DNA of 64,000 nucleotides from an uncultured Clostridia bacterium (GTDB taxonomy: Bacteria; Bacillota; Clostridia; Christensenellales; Aristaeellaceae), in NCBI GenBank assembly GCA_937894675.1, contig CALCQO010000022.1, forward strand, positions 21,622 through 85,621, read 5' to 3'. Of this stretch, positions 50,384 through 60,091 are shown piece by piece (the first letter of the stretch is position 1; each line of letters starts with the position of its first letter). The notes below the pieces were generated by a model. It worked only from the letters and a program-made list of their open reading frames with translations. It made no database searches and had not been told where the DNA came from. The position numbers and the translations under genes were made by a program.

Positions 50384-51649
50384 ATGAAAATCCTAGTCAT
50401 CGGCTCCGGCGGGCGGGAGCATGCCATCATCCGGCAGCTGAAAAAGAATCCCCTGGCGGAAACCATCTATGCCCTGCCGGGCAACCCCGGCATGACCGAG
50501 GCCATATGCCTGAAGGCCGACCCCATGGACATCAGCCAGGTGGTGGCCATGGCCACCGCCAAGCGGGTGGATTTTTGCATCGTCACCCCCGATGATCCCC
50601 TGGCCATCGGCCTGGTGGACGCTTTGGAGCTGCACAATATCCCCTGCTTTGGCCCCGGGCAGAAGGCGGCGATGATTGAGTCCAGCAAGCTGCTGGCCAA
50701 GCAGTTGATGCAGCTGTACCGCATCCCCACCGCGGCCTGGCAGGCCTTTACCAACACCGAGGAAGCCATCGAATACCTGCGGCAGCAGCCCCTGCCCGTG
50801 GTGGTCAAGGCCGACGGCCTGGCCAAGGGCAAAGGGGTGGTGGTGGCCAAGACCCTTCCGGAAGCGGAAACCGCCGTGCGGGACATGCTGGATAAGAGGG
50901 TCTTTGGCGACAGCGGCGCTACCGTCATCATTGAGGAATGCCTGGAAGGCCAGGAAGTGTCGGTGATGTGCCTGGTGGACCGCTACACCGTGGTGCCCCT
51001 GCTGTCCGCCATGGACCATAAGCGCGCCCTGGACGGGGATAACGGCCCCAACACCGGCGGCATGGGCGCCATCGCCCCCTGCCCCTTCTATACCGAGGAA
51101 ATCGCCGACATCTGCATGCGGGATATTTTCCTGCCTACCGCCCACGCCATGATGCAGGAGCGGGTGCCCTTCAGCGGATGCCTGTTCTTTGGGCTGATGC
51201 TCACCAAGGACGGCCCCAAAGTGCTGGAGTACAATGCCCGCTTTGGCGACCCGGAAACCCAGGCGGTGCTCAGCCTCTTATCCAGCGACTTGCTGGAGGC
51301 CCTGGGCGCGGTGCGGGACGGCAATCTATTGCCCGAGCACATCACCTTTAAACCCGGGTACGCCTGCTGCGTTGTGGCGGCCTCCCAGGGCTATCCCGGC
51401 GAGTTTGAAAAGGGCCTGCCCATCACCATCGAAGAAGGCATAGAGGCCGCGGTGCATATGGCCGGGGTGGCAGAGGAAGGCGGCCAATTGGTCACTTCCG
51501 GCGGCCGGGTGCTGGGGGTTACCGCCACGGGCGACACCTTGCGGGCAGCCATCGACAAGGCCTACCAGGCCATGGACAAAGTGCATTTTAACAACAAGTA
51601 TTGCCGCGGCGACATCGGTAAGCAGGCGCTCCGCGGGCTGGAGGGATAA
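50384..51649 (+). CDS. purD: GAR synthetase (PurD)
   Basis: A 421-residue ATP-grasp ligase joining glycine to phosphoribosylamine. Marks: MKILVIGSGGREHAI at the start, VVVKADGLAKGKGVVVAK for ATP binding, DGDNGPNTGGMGAI and LEYNARFGDPETQ for metal binding. It starts 13 bp after the FakA-like gene with AGGAGG; the purL start is one base after its stop codon. Confidence 0.95.
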   Translation: MKILVIGSGGREHAIIRQLKKNPLAETIYALPGNPGMTEAICLKADPMDISQVVAMATAKRVDFCIVTPDDPLAIGLVDALELHNIPCFGPGQKAAMIESSKLLAKQLMQLYRIPTAAWQAFTNTEEAIEYLRQQPLPVVVKADGLAKGKGVVVAKTLPEAETAVRDMLDKRVFGDSGATVIIEECLEGQEVSVMCLVDRYTVVPLLSAMDHKRALDGDNGPNTGGMGAIAPCPFYTEEIADICMRDIFLPTAHAMMQERVPFSGCLFFGLMLTKDGPKVLEYNARFGDPETQAVLSLLSSDLLEALGAVRDGNLLPEHITFKPGYACCVVAASQGYPGEFEKGLPITIEEGIEAAVHMAGVAEEGGQLVTSGGRVLGVTATGDTLRAAIDKAYQAMDKVHFNNKYCRGDIGKQALRGLEG

Positions 51650-51650
51650 C

Positions 51651-54600
51651 ATGGTTTTCAGGGTTTATGTGGAAAAGCGCCCCGGTTTCCGGCAGGAGGC
51701 GGCCAGCCTGCTGCGGGAAATCCACCAGTACCTCAATATCCGGGGGCTGACAGGCCTGCGCATCATCAACCGCTACGACGCGGAAGGGGTGAGCGGGGAG
51801 GTTTTCCAGCGGGCGGTGGAAACGGTGTTTTCCGAACCCCAGCTGGACGAGTACGACCACACATTAACCCTGCCCCGGGATGCCCGCAGCTTTGCCGTGG
51901 AAGCCCTGCCCGGCCAGTTTGACCAGCGGGCGGACTCCGCCCAGCAGTGCATCCAATTGATGACGGCGGGGGAAAGGCCCACGGTGCGCTGCGCCAAGGT
52001 GTATGTGCTGCAGGGCGAGCTGACCGGCGCGGATGTGGACAACATCAAAAAGTATGTCATCAACCCTGTGGAGTCCCGGGAAGCGTCATCCGCCCTGCCC
52101 CAAAGCCTGCAGATGCAGCTGGAGGCCCCCGGGGACATCCCCGTGCTGGAGGGCTTCCGCGACATGGACGCGGGGCAGCTGGAAGAATTGCTCCACGGCA
52201 TGGAGCTGGCCATGGACATGGACGACCTATCGTTCGTGCAGCAGCATTTCCTGAAAGAAGAAAGGGACCCCACCGAGACCGAGCTGCGGGTGATGGACAC
52301 CTACTGGTCCGACCATTGCCGCCATACCACCTTTTTAACCCAGCTGCGGGACGTGCGCATCGAGGACGCCGCCGTGAAGGCCAGCTATGACAAGTTCCTG
52401 GCTTTAAAGGAGAAACTGGGCCGCCACAACCCGCCCACCCTGATGGAGGCGGGCACCATCGCCGCCAAAGCCCTGAAAAAGGAGGGGCTGCTACCCCACC
52501 TGGACGAGAGCGAGGAAATCAATGCCTGCACGGTGCGCATCAAGGCGGACACCCCCCAGGGCGAAGAGGACTGGCTGCTGCTGTTCAAAAACGAAACCCA
52601 TAACCACCCCACCGAGATCGAGCCCTTTGGCGGCGCGGCCACCTGCATTGGCGGCGCTATCCGCGACCCCCTGTCGGCGCGCAGCTATGTGTATGCCGGC
52701 ATGCGGGTGACAGGCGCCGCCGACCCCAACCAGCCCATGGAGGAAACCCTCCAGGGCAAACTGCCCCAGCGCAAAATCTGCACCGGGGCGGCGGCGGGCT
52801 TCTCCTCCTACGGCAACCAGATTGGGCTGACCACCGGCCTAGTGAAGGAGTTTTATCACCCTGGTTTTGCCGCCAAACGCATGGAGGCGGGCGCGGTGCT
52901 GGGCGCGGCGCCCCTTCGCCATGTGCGCAGGGAACGGCCTGCCCCCGGGGACATCGTCATCCTGCTGGGCGGGCGCACCGGGCGCGACGGCATCGGCGGG
53001 GCCACCGGCTCCTCCAAGGCTCACACGGTGGAAAGCGTGGATACCTGCGCTTCCCAGGTGCAAAAGGGCAACGCCCCCGAGGAGCGCAAACTTCAGCGGC
53101 TGTTTTTAAACCCCCAGGTTACCCATTTCATCAAGCGCTGCAACGACTTTGGCGCGGGCGGCGTGTCGGTGGCGGTGGGGGAATTGGCCGACGGGCTGGA
53201 CATTGATTTGGACAAGGTGCCCCGCAAATACGAGGGCCTCAACGGTACGGAACTGGCCATCTCCGAATCCCAGGAGCGCATGGCCGTGGTGGTGGAAGCC
53301 AAGGATGTGCAGGATTTCTGCGCCCTGGCCGCCAAGGAAAACCTGGAAGCCACCCCCATCGCCGTGGTTACCGAGGAAAAGCGCATGGTGATGCGCTGGC
53401 GGGGAAAGCGCATTGTGGATCTGGACAGGGAGTTCCTGTCCTCCAACGGCGCGAAAAAAACCATGGATGTGCGGGTCACCCCCGGGCAGGATTGGCAGTA
53501 CCATGCCAGGGACAGCTTTTCCAATGAAATGAAAAAGTTTATCTCCTCCCTGGACGGCTGCTCCCAGCGGGGGCTGGGGGAGCGGTTTGACGCCACCATC
53601 GGCGGCGGCACGGTGCTGATGCCCTTTGGCGGCAAGCACCAGGATACGCCCCCCTGCGCCATGGTGCATACCCTGCCCGTGCCCGGCGGCACCACCACCG
53701 CTTCCTACATGGCCTATGGGTACAACCCCCATATCAGCAAGAAAAGCCCCTACCACGGCGCCTACCTGGCGGTGGTGGAGAGCGTCACCAACTTGGTGGC
53801 GGCGGGGGCGAATTTTGAGCATGTGTATCTGAGCTTCCAGGAATATTTCCCCCGCCCCGGCAAGGACGCCGCCAGGTGGGGCCTGCCCCTTGCCTCCCTG
53901 ATGGGGGCGCTGCGGGCGCAGATGGAGCTGGGCGTCGCCGCCATCGGCGGCAAGGACTCCATGAGCGGCACCTTCGGCGAGCTGGACGTGCCTCCCACCC
54001 TGATTTCCTTTGCCGTTACCTGGGATCATAGGGACAAGGCGGCGTCCCCGGCGTTCCAATTCAACGTAGGCTCCGGCGCGGTGTGGCTGCGCCCCCAGGT
54101 GGGGGAGGACGGTCTGCCCACGGCGGACAGCCTGAAGGCGGTGTACGCCCGGGTAGCCCAGCTGAAACAGGAAGGCCGCCTGCTGAACATGTGCGCCGTC
54201 ACAGAGGGCGGCGCCGCGGCCGCGGTGGAAAAAATGTGCCGGGCGGGCGACAGCGGCTTTGTGTTTGAGGACAGGTGGACCAAGGAAGAACTGTTCCAAT
54301 ACGCCTACGGCTCCATCATCGCCGAGGTTGCCTGGACAACTGGGCTGGAAGATATCCTGCTGGGCACCACCCAGCAGCGCATGGTGCTGGAGCACCTGGG
54401 GGACAGCGTGTCCCTGCAGACCCTGGGCAGCCTGTCGGAGAAAACCCTGGAAGGGGTCTATCCCGTACACGCGCTGACGCCGGAAACCCCGGTAAACAAC
54501 TACCGCTTTGAGGGCAAACGCACAAAGGGCATGCCCCATCCCCGGCCCCGGGTGCTGATTCCCGCCTTCCCCGGCACCAACTGTGAGCTGGACACCGCCC

Positions 54601-55340
54601 GCGCCTTTGAGGAGGCGGGCGCCCAGGCGGACATCCTGGTCATCCGCAACCTGACCCCGGGGGATGTGGCCGCCTCGGTGGAGGAAATGGCAGCCAGTTT
54701 AAAGAAAGCGCAGATGGTGCTCATTCCCGGCGGCTTTTCCGGTGGCGACGAGCCGGAGGGCTCCGCCAAACTGATTACCGCCTTCTTCCGCAGCCCCCGG
54801 GTGCGGGAGGCGCTGGAAGAACTGCTGGATGCGCGCAAAGGCCTGGTGGGCGGCATCTGCAACGGTTTCCAGGCGCTGGTCAAACTGGGGCTGGTGCCCT
54901 ACGGGCGCATCATGGATACCGACGTGGACAGCCCCACCTTGACCCATAACCTCATCGGCAGACATCAGAGCCGCATGGTGCGGGTGAAAACCTGCTCCAA
55001 TTTGTCCCCCTGGTTCCTGGAGCAGGAGGTGGGGGAAATCCTGCCCATCGCCCTGTCCCACGGGGAAGGCCGGTTTGTGTGCGCCCCCAGCCTGCTGGAT
55101 AAATTGGCCAATAATGGCCAAATCGCCGCCCAGTATGTGGACGACGCAGGCGAAGCCACCATGGATATCCGCTTTAACCCCCCCGGCTCCGCCGGCGCCG
55201 TGGAGGCCCTGACCTCCCCCGACGGCCGGGTGCTGGGCCGCATGGGCCACTCCGAGCGCATCCGCAAAGGCCTGTATAAAAACCTGCCCGTCTATAAAGA
55301 GGATCCCCTCTTCCGCAGCGCCGTCAAGTACTTCGAATAA
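51651..55340 (+). CDS. purL: FGAM synthase, large fused form (PurL with glutaminase domain)
   Basis: A 1,229-residue enzyme of the fused type, so no separate purS or purQ is needed. An N-terminal PurS-like part (residues 1-150) is followed by the two AIR-synthase-like halves with ATP (TYWSDHCRHTTF, FKNETHNHPTEIEPFGGA, and FGAGGVSVAVGEL; then AIGGKDSMSGTF). The C-terminal glutaminase has the nucleophile cysteine in GGICNGFQAL and the His-Glu pair in SHGEGRF. The clostridial length is typical. Last gene of the operon. Confidence 0.95.
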   Translation: MVFRVYVEKRPGFRQEAASLLREIHQYLNIRGLTGLRIINRYDAEGVSGEVFQRAVETVFSEPQLDEYDHTLTLPRDARSFAVEALPGQFDQRADSAQQCIQLMTAGERPTVRCAKVYVLQGELTGADVDNIKKYVINPVESREASSALPQSLQMQLEAPGDIPVLEGFRDMDAGQLEELLHGMELAMDMDDLSFVQQHFLKEERDPTETELRVMDTYWSDHCRHTTFLTQLRDVRIEDAAVKASYDKFLALKEKLGRHNPPTLMEAGTIAAKALKKEGLLPHLDESEEINACTVRIKADTPQGEEDWLLLFKNETHNHPTEIEPFGGAATCIGGAIRDPLSARSYVYAGMRVTGAADPNQPMEETLQGKLPQRKICTGAAAGFSSYGNQIGLTTGLVKEFYHPGFAAKRMEAGAVLGAAPLRHVRRERPAPGDIVILLGGRTGRDGIGGATGSSKAHTVESVDTCASQVQKGNAPEERKLQRLFLNPQVTHFIKRCNDFGAGGVSVAVGELADGLDIDLDKVPRKYEGLNGTELAISESQERMAVVVEAKDVQDFCALAAKENLEATPIAVVTEEKRMVMRWRGKRIVDLDREFLSSNGAKKTMDVRVTPGQDWQYHARDSFSNEMKKFISSLDGCSQRGLGERFDATIGGGTVLMPFGGKHQDTPPCAMVHTLPVPGGTTTASYMAYGYNPHISKKSPYHGAYLAVVESVTNLVAAGANFEHVYLSFQEYFPRPGKDAARWGLPLASLMGALRAQMELGVAAIGGKDSMSGTFGELDVPPTLISFAVTWDHRDKAASPAFQFNVGSGAVWLRPQVGEDGLPTADSLKAVYARVAQLKQEGRLLNMCAVTEGGAAAAVEKMCRAGDSGFVFEDRWTKEELFQYAYGSIIAEVAWTTGLEDILLGTTQQRMVLEHLGDSVSLQTLGSLSEKTLEGVYPVHALTPETPVNNYRFEGKRTKGMPHPRPRVLIPAFPGTNCELDTARAFEEAGAQADILVIRNLTPGDVAASVEEMAASLKKAQMVLIPGGFSGGDEPEGSAKLITAFFRSPRVREALEELLDARKGLVGGICNGFQALVKLGLVPYGRIMDTDVDSPTLTHNLIGRHQSRMVRVKTCSNLSPWFLEQEVGEILPIALSHGEGRFVCAPSLLDKLANNGQIAAQYVDDAGEATMDIRFNPPGSAGAVEALTSPDGRVLGRMGHSERIRKGLYKNLPVYKEDPLFRSAVKYFE

Positions 55341-55379
55341 CCCCGCCCCGCCGCACGGCGAAGCGGGCAAGCAAAAAAT

Positions 55380-55409
55380 GCCCGGAGCGCAGTCACACTG
55401 CCTCCGGGC
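55380..55409. terminator. Bidirectional terminator, purL and hydrolase genes
   Basis: GCCCGGAG, a loop of 14 bases, CTCCGGGC. On the minus strand it is followed by ATTTTTTG, on the plus strand by GCTTTAT, so it is strongest for the minus-strand hydrolase gene but may end both. Confidence 0.85.
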
Positions 55410-55423
55410 GCTTTATATTTCTC

Positions 55424-56779
55424 TTACTTCGCGCGTTCCTTCGCCCACGCGGCGATGTCGTCAATCACCTGCTGGGGGATGGGGGTGGGCTGCATGTATT
55501 CCACCGTTACCAACTGGGCGGGGGGCACTGGTTCGCCTTCATATTGACCAAACAGGTGGTTCAGCTCCGGGTAGGATGTGAACACCGCGTCCGGGTGACC
55601 GGCCAGTCGCTCTTTCCAAAGATAAAAATCCTTCATGGTCACCTGGCGGTCCTTTTCGCCCTGCATTACCAGCACGGGCTTTTTGTCTTGCAGATGCAGT
55701 TTGGCGGCGTCAATATTCTCCAAATGGCGCAGGTACCAGGCGCTCAGGGTGAAGGGTGCATTTTCGGGCAGCAGGGCTTCATCGTCGGTCAATGTCAGCA
55801 GTTTGGCTGCTTTCTCCTGTTCCGCCGCCAGCAGTTTGTTGGCCTGGTCGGTTTCCTCCGGGCTTAAGCCTTCCATCATCATCAGGTTCTGGTCCACGAT
55901 GATTTCCCACAGTTTGCGGGGGGTGCCCGCCATCAGCACATAGCCCGCGGTTTCCGGCGCCAGTGTGCCGATGTAGGAGGCCAGCATGCCGCCCATGCTG
56001 TGGCCAATCAGGAATACTTTGCGCCCCTCCATGCCGGGCAGGCTCTGCAGCTGCTTGATGGCGGCGGCGGCGTCCAGGGCGGTTTCCCCATCCGCGGTAA
56101 AGGTCGGGTAATCTGGGTCGGCGGCAATCTGGCTGCCGTACACCAGGGTGCGCTTGTCATAGCGCAGCACGGCAAAACCCCGGCTGGCCAGCCCCCAGGC
56201 CAAATCCCGGAAGGGCTTGTTGGCGCCGATGGTTTCGTCGCGGTCGTTGGGGCCGGAGCCGTGCACCAGCACAAAACCCGCCAGGATGTCCCCCTTGGGC
56301 AGGGTCAGGGTGCCAGGCAGGGGATAGGCTTCCTCGGCGGTCACGGTGATATTTTCTTCCGTAACCCCTTCGGGCATCACGGCCTCCGTCACATCCTCAG
56401 GTCTGGCGGCGGGGGTGTAGCTCAGGCCCGCCACCTTGCCCTTGGGGTCAAAGCTGATGGTCTGCACCAGGTACATATTCTGGAAGTATAAGCCGGTTTC
56501 CGTTACCTGGAAACCGTTTTTTTCGTAGCTTTTCTGCGGGCCCACAGACTGGAAGGAGCCGGCCTGGCCCCGGATCTGCAGCCAGATGGCGCCTACCTTG
56601 CCTTTGAGCAGGCCCTCCATGTCCGGGGTCATATCCTTCAGGACGGCTTCCTCGTTGCCGCTGCGGAAATCCTCAAACATCTGCAGGGAATAGGCCAGCC
56701 TTTCCTCCTCCGTTGTTGCCAGGGTAAACAGGGGCAGCAGACATAGGCATAACAGCAGCGCGATACCGCGTTTCATCAT
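55424..56779 (-). CDS. Exported alpha/beta hydrolase with DUF3887-like N-terminus
   Basis: A 451-residue protein. Residues 1-22 form a signal peptide. Residues about 25-135 resemble DUF3887 (a small cystatin-like domain). The hydrolase domain has the oxyanion region VLVHGSGPNDRDETIG, the nucleophile serine in LIGHSMGGMLA, an acid in GEKDRQV and the histidine in ELNHLF. It should be an esterase or acyl-transferase acting outside the membrane; substrate unknown. Start follows AAGGAGG; two ATG codons lie in a row and the first has the better spacing. Confidence 0.87.
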   Translation of the reverse strand: MMKRGIALLLCLCLLPLFTLATTEEERLAYSLQMFEDFRSGNEEAVLKDMTPDMEGLLKGKVGAIWLQIRGQAGSFQSVGPQKSYEKNGFQVTETGLYFQNMYLVQTISFDPKGKVAGLSYTPAARPEDVTEAVMPEGVTEENITVTAEEAYPLPGTLTLPKGDILAGFVLVHGSGPNDRDETIGANKPFRDLAWGLASRGFAVLRYDKRTLVYGSQIAADPDYPTFTADGETALDAAAAIKQLQSLPGMEGRKVFLIGHSMGGMLASYIGTLAPETAGYVLMAGTPRKLWEIIVDQNLMMMEGLSPEETDQANKLLAAEQEKAAKLLTLTDDEALLPENAPFTLSAWYLRHLENIDAAKLHLQDKKPVLVMQGEKDRQVTMKDFYLWKERLAGHPDAVFTSYPELNHLFGQYEGEPVPPAQLVTVEYMQPTPIPQQVIDDIAAWAKERAK

Positions 56780-56855
56780 GGTGGGAAACCTCCTTCAATT
56801 GTCATAAACTGGGTAACTCCCTCCTAAAACAGGCAGGGACACATGGATTGCATAG

Positions 56856-57176
56856 TTACAGAATGCTTAGCAGCAGCCCTTCCACCAGCCACACCGCCGC
56901 CGCGCCGCCCAGGGCTACGGTAATCATGGGCTTGCCCCGCAGGGACAGGAATAGGGCGGCCGCGAACCCAACCGCGGCGCCCGGCACAGATTGGGTGGCG
57001 GTAAAGATGGCGGGGATGGTCAGCGCTGTCAGCACAGCGTAGGGGATGTAGCTGAAAAACGCCAACAGGAAAGGGCTGGTGATGCGCTTATTCAGCAGCG
57101 CCAGGGGCAGCGCCCTGGGCAGGTAGGTGGCCAGGAACATCAGCAGGATGCCAAACAGCAAGTATCCCATCTCCAT
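56856..57176 (-). CDS. azlD: AzlD-type branched-chain amino acid exporter subunit
   Basis: A 106-residue membrane protein with four hydrophobic segments and the AzlD pattern ATYLPRALPLALLNKR and SYIPYAVLTALTIPAIF. With AzlC it exports branched-chain amino acids and their analogues. It starts one base after the azlC stop codon, in the same direction. Confidence 0.9.
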   Translation of the reverse strand: MEMGYLLFGILLMFLATYLPRALPLALLNKRITSPFLLAFFSYIPYAVLTALTIPAIFTATQSVPGAAVGFAAALFLSLRGKPMITVALGGAAAVWLVEGLLLSIL

Positions 57177-57177
57177 G

Positions 57178-57891
57178 TTACTGCCTCCTTTCCTTCAGCG
57201 TGCGCACATCCCGCAGCGCCATCAGGCTGGAAGCGGCTAGGGTGCACAAAATTACCCGCCAGCCCACCGGCAGAAAGGAAAACTGGGGCAGGTAGGTAAG
57301 GGCAATGCTGAAACCGGCGGCAATCAGCACGGTTTTCAGAATCCGGCTGTCCTTGGTGGCAGGGGGTACCACGATGGCGATGAACATACAGTACAGGGCG
57401 ATACCCAGGGCTGCCGTCACCGTCTGGGGCAGCAATTGGCCCATCAGAGCGCCCGTCAGGGTGCCGCCCGACCACCCCAACACGGGCAGCACAATCAGGC
57501 TGGCAAAGAAGGAAAAGGATAAATCCCCCTCCTGCTGGATGGCGGCGGCGTAGATTTCGTCCGTCACCCCGTAGCCCAGCAGCAGCTTTTGCCAGCGGGG
57601 CAGGGCAATCATCTTCTGGCTAAGGGACAGGCTCATCAAAATGTAGCGCAGGTTGATGATCAGCACGCTGAGCACCAGTTCCACATAGGCGCCCCCGGCG
57701 GCCAGGATTTTTACCCCGGCAAACTGCCCTGAGGAGGAAAGGTTGGTCAGCGAAATGAAGGCGGCCAGAAAGGGAGGCACCCCCGACTGCACCGCCGAAA
57801 TGCCAAAGGCGAAGGATACGGCGAAGTATCCCAGGGCGATGGGTACGCTCAGGCGCATCCCCCGCCTGATATCCGCGCGCTGAAGGGTCAT
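57178..57891 (-). CDS. azlC: AzlC-type branched-chain amino acid exporter subunit
   Basis: A 237-residue membrane protein with six to seven helices: LSVPIALGYFAVSFAFGISAVQSGVPPF, SSSGQFAGVKILAAGGAYVELVLS and IINLRYILMSLSLSQKM are typical AzlC segments. It is the larger half of the AzlCD export pair. The start at ATG 57891 follows AAGGAGCC; earlier in-frame ATG codons lack a site. A palindrome (57990-58015) lies in the divergent spacer toward uppP. Confidence 0.9.
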   Translation of the reverse strand: MTLQRADIRRGMRLSVPIALGYFAVSFAFGISAVQSGVPPFLAAFISLTNLSSSGQFAGVKILAAGGAYVELVLSVLIINLRYILMSLSLSQKMIALPRWQKLLLGYGVTDEIYAAAIQQEGDLSFSFFASLIVLPVLGWSGGTLTGALMGQLLPQTVTAALGIALYCMFIAIVVPPATKDSRILKTVLIAAGFSIALTYLPQFSFLPVGWRVILCTLAASSLMALRDVRTLKERRQ

Positions 57892-57989
57892 GGCAGGCTC
57901 CTTGCGTGTAATAACAAGCCATATTATAGGGATTTGCGCCGTAGAACGCAACCGTAAAAGACGGTTCCTGGCTTTGTGTACCACCATTT

Positions 57990-58015
57990 GGCTGGGACGG
58001 CGCGCCGCCCCAGCC
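57990..58015. repeat. GC-rich palindrome between azlC and uppP
   Basis: GGCTGGG-A-CGGCG/CGCCG-C-CCCAGCC: a 26-base inverted repeat with one mismatch in each arm. No T-run on either side. Could be an operator for azlC, or a terminator-free hairpin. Confidence 0.5.
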
Positions 58016-58028
58016 GGATGCCCTTTGG

Positions 58029-58057
58029 TTGACGGATAGGGGTGGAATGGATAAAAT
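58029..58057 (+). promoter_or_regulatory. Promoter of uppP
   Basis: TTGACG, 17 bases, TAAAAT; the start codon is 49 bases after the -10. Confidence 0.65.
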
Positions 58058-58105
58058 AATCAAACGGCGACAGCCCGAAGGCTGTTTGCCCGAAAGGACA
58101 CCACC

Positions 58106-58933
58106 ATGCAAACGATATTTTCTGCCCTGATGGGCATCATCCAGGGCATCAGCGAGTTTCTGCCCATCTCCTCCAGCGGGCACCTGCTGCTGGGGGAAAA
58201 GCTGCTGGCCCTGGCGGGCTATGATGTAGCTTCTTCCAAAGGCCTGCTCATCATGCTGCACATGGGCACCCTGCTCGCCGTCGCCGCCGTATTCTGGAAG
58301 GACTGGGTGCAGATGCTGCTGCACCCCATCAAGAACAAAACCCTGCTGCTGCTGTTCGTCGCGTCCCTGCCCGCCCTGATTGCCATGCTGCTGCTGGGCG
58401 ACTTTGTGGCAAGCACCTTCACCGGCTGGTTCCTGGGCCCGGCGTTCCTGATTACCGCCCTGTTTTTGTACATCGCCCAGAAGCTGAGCGAGAAAAACGA
58501 AAAACGCAGCGGCGAAATCACCATGGGCCGGGCGCTCACCATGGGCGCGTTCCAGGCGGTGGCGCTGCTGCCCGGGGTCAGCCGCTCGGGCTCTACCCTG
58601 CTGGGCGGCATCCTGGGGGGATTGACCCGCTCTATGGCGGCGAAATTTTCCTTCATGATGAGCGCTCCGGCAATTCTGGGTAGCTTCTTAGTGGAGGCCA
58701 AGGACGCCATCGATACCGACGGCCTTGCTACCCTGTTTTCCGTGGACATCCTGGTGGGTATGGTATTCGCCGCTGTCAGCGGCTTTTTAGCCATCCGCTA
58801 CATGCTGAAGTTGATTGAGCGCATCTCTCTCAACCGCTTCGCCGTGTACCTGGTGGTGGTTGGCATTGTCGTCATCATTTTTCAGTTGACGGGCTTTGCC
58901 GGTTTCCCGCCCCTGTCCTTCCCCGCGACTTAG
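58106..58933 (+). CDS. uppP: Undecaprenyl-diphosphatase (UppP/BacA)
   Basis: A 275-residue membrane enzyme with the two conserved segments: GIIQGISEFLPISSSGHLLLGEKLL (residues 10-34) and LLPGVSRSGSTLLGGILGG (about 155-173), which hold the catalytic Glu, Ser and Arg. It removes a phosphate from C55-PP so the lipid can be reused in wall synthesis; it often gives bacitracin tolerance. The L,D-transpeptidase gene follows 14 bp downstream. The DUF368/PopT protein at 15936-16775 may flip its product back. Confidence 0.94.
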   Translation: MQTIFSALMGIIQGISEFLPISSSGHLLLGEKLLALAGYDVASSKGLLIMLHMGTLLAVAAVFWKDWVQMLLHPIKNKTLLLLFVASLPALIAMLLLGDFVASTFTGWFLGPAFLITALFLYIAQKLSEKNEKRSGEITMGRALTMGAFQAVALLPGVSRSGSTLLGGILGGLTRSMAAKFSFMMSAPAILGSFLVEAKDAIDTDGLATLFSVDILVGMVFAAVSGFLAIRYMLKLIERISLNRFAVYLVVVGIVVIIFQLTGFAGFPPLSFPAT

Positions 58934-58947
58934 GAGGTATACCCCTT

Positions 58948-60075
58948 GTGAAAAGGTTCCTTACCCTGGCACTTGCAATTTTATTGCTTGTTCCCTCATC
59001 CTATGCCCAGACCCCCCAGGACATGTCCCCGGCGCTCAGGAGCCTGTGGGAAGGGGAGAAGGTCATCCCCGGCAGCGCACGCGCCGGCCACGCCGGGTAC
59101 TGGGAAACCCCCATGGACATCACCGACGAGGCGGCTGTCTGGGCTATGCTCACAGCGCCCATCACCGTGGTGAAAGGCCACCAGAAAACCCAGACCTACC
59201 TGCTGGCTGAGCCCAGGGAGGACGCTCAGCCCGTGGCGGACATCACCTACGATTCCCAGGGCCTGCATGTGCTGGAAACCCTGGACAACGGCTGGACGAA
59301 GGTGGAAGCCTACTCCTCCTCCTTTGCCGACAGCAAGCTGAAGCGCTGGAACGAACTGGTCGCCGGCTACATCCGCACGGACGAGCTGGAAGTAGTGCAG
59401 CCCAAAACAAAGTACGGCCTGGTGGTGGATAAACTGACCCAGCGCCTCTACATCTTTGAGGACGGGAAACTGCTGGACGTGCTGCGCGCCTCCACCGGCC
59501 TTGCCAACGACCGGCAGCCCTATAATGAAACCCGCTCGGGCGAGTTTCTATTGGTCAGCCGGGTGGGGGATTTCCGCAGCGACAACCTGATTTGCGCCAT
59601 GGGCATCCGCTTTAACTCCGGCGACATCATGCACGAGGTGCCCCATGTGATCCGCGACGGCGAAAAGTACTACGGCGTCAACGAGGAAAGGCTGGGGGAG
59701 CGGGCCAGCCACGGCTGCATCCGCATCCAGCGCCGCCGCAGCGACCAGGGCATCAGCATGGCCTGGCTGTGGAAGAACATCACCAACCAGCAATTGGATA
59801 CCAAACTGGTCATCTGGGAGGATGTCATGGGCAGGCAGATGGCCTACCCCAGCGACGACGCCCTGGTGTACCATGTGCCGGCCAGGAAGGGCTGGTATCA
59901 TGAGGCGGAGACGTGCTATAATGTGCGCAGCTCCGATGAGCCTATGCAGGCCATCCCCTATAGCGACCTGGAGACGGACACCTATCGAAAATACAGGCCC
60001 TGCACCTTCTGCGTGCCGCCCCTTCGCCGGGCGGATATTGATGAAATCAACCATGCCCATCAGGTGCAGCCTTAA
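58948..60075 (+). CDS. Exported L,D-transpeptidase (YkuD)
   Basis: A 375-residue secreted enzyme. Residues 1-20 form a signal peptide (ending SYA-Q). An SH3-like part at residues 65-150 (TVVKGHQKTQTYLLAEP) precedes the YkuD domain (LVVDKLTQRLYIFEDGKLL), with the active site H255-G-C257-I-R259 in RASHGCIRIQ. It makes 3-3 cross-links or anchors proteins in peptidoglycan. The start is GTG 58948, ten bases after TAGGAGG. Next gene is MraY-like, 16 bp downstream. Confidence 0.9.
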   Translation: MKRFLTLALAILLLVPSSYAQTPQDMSPALRSLWEGEKVIPGSARAGHAGYWETPMDITDEAAVWAMLTAPITVVKGHQKTQTYLLAEPREDAQPVADITYDSQGLHVLETLDNGWTKVEAYSSSFADSKLKRWNELVAGYIRTDELEVVQPKTKYGLVVDKLTQRLYIFEDGKLLDVLRASTGLANDRQPYNETRSGEFLLVSRVGDFRSDNLICAMGIRFNSGDIMHEVPHVIRDGEKYYGVNEERLGERASHGCIRIQRRRSDQGISMAWLWKNITNQQLDTKLVIWEDVMGRQMAYPSDDALVYHVPARKGWYHEAETCYNVRSSDEPMQAIPYSDLETDTYRKYRPCTFCVPPLRRADIDEINHAHQVQP

Positions 60076-60091
60076 ACCGGGAGGTATTTGA

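Noticed and set aside
53106..54539. A 477-codon minus-strand frame
   Set aside because: Antisense to the purL core, which is certain.
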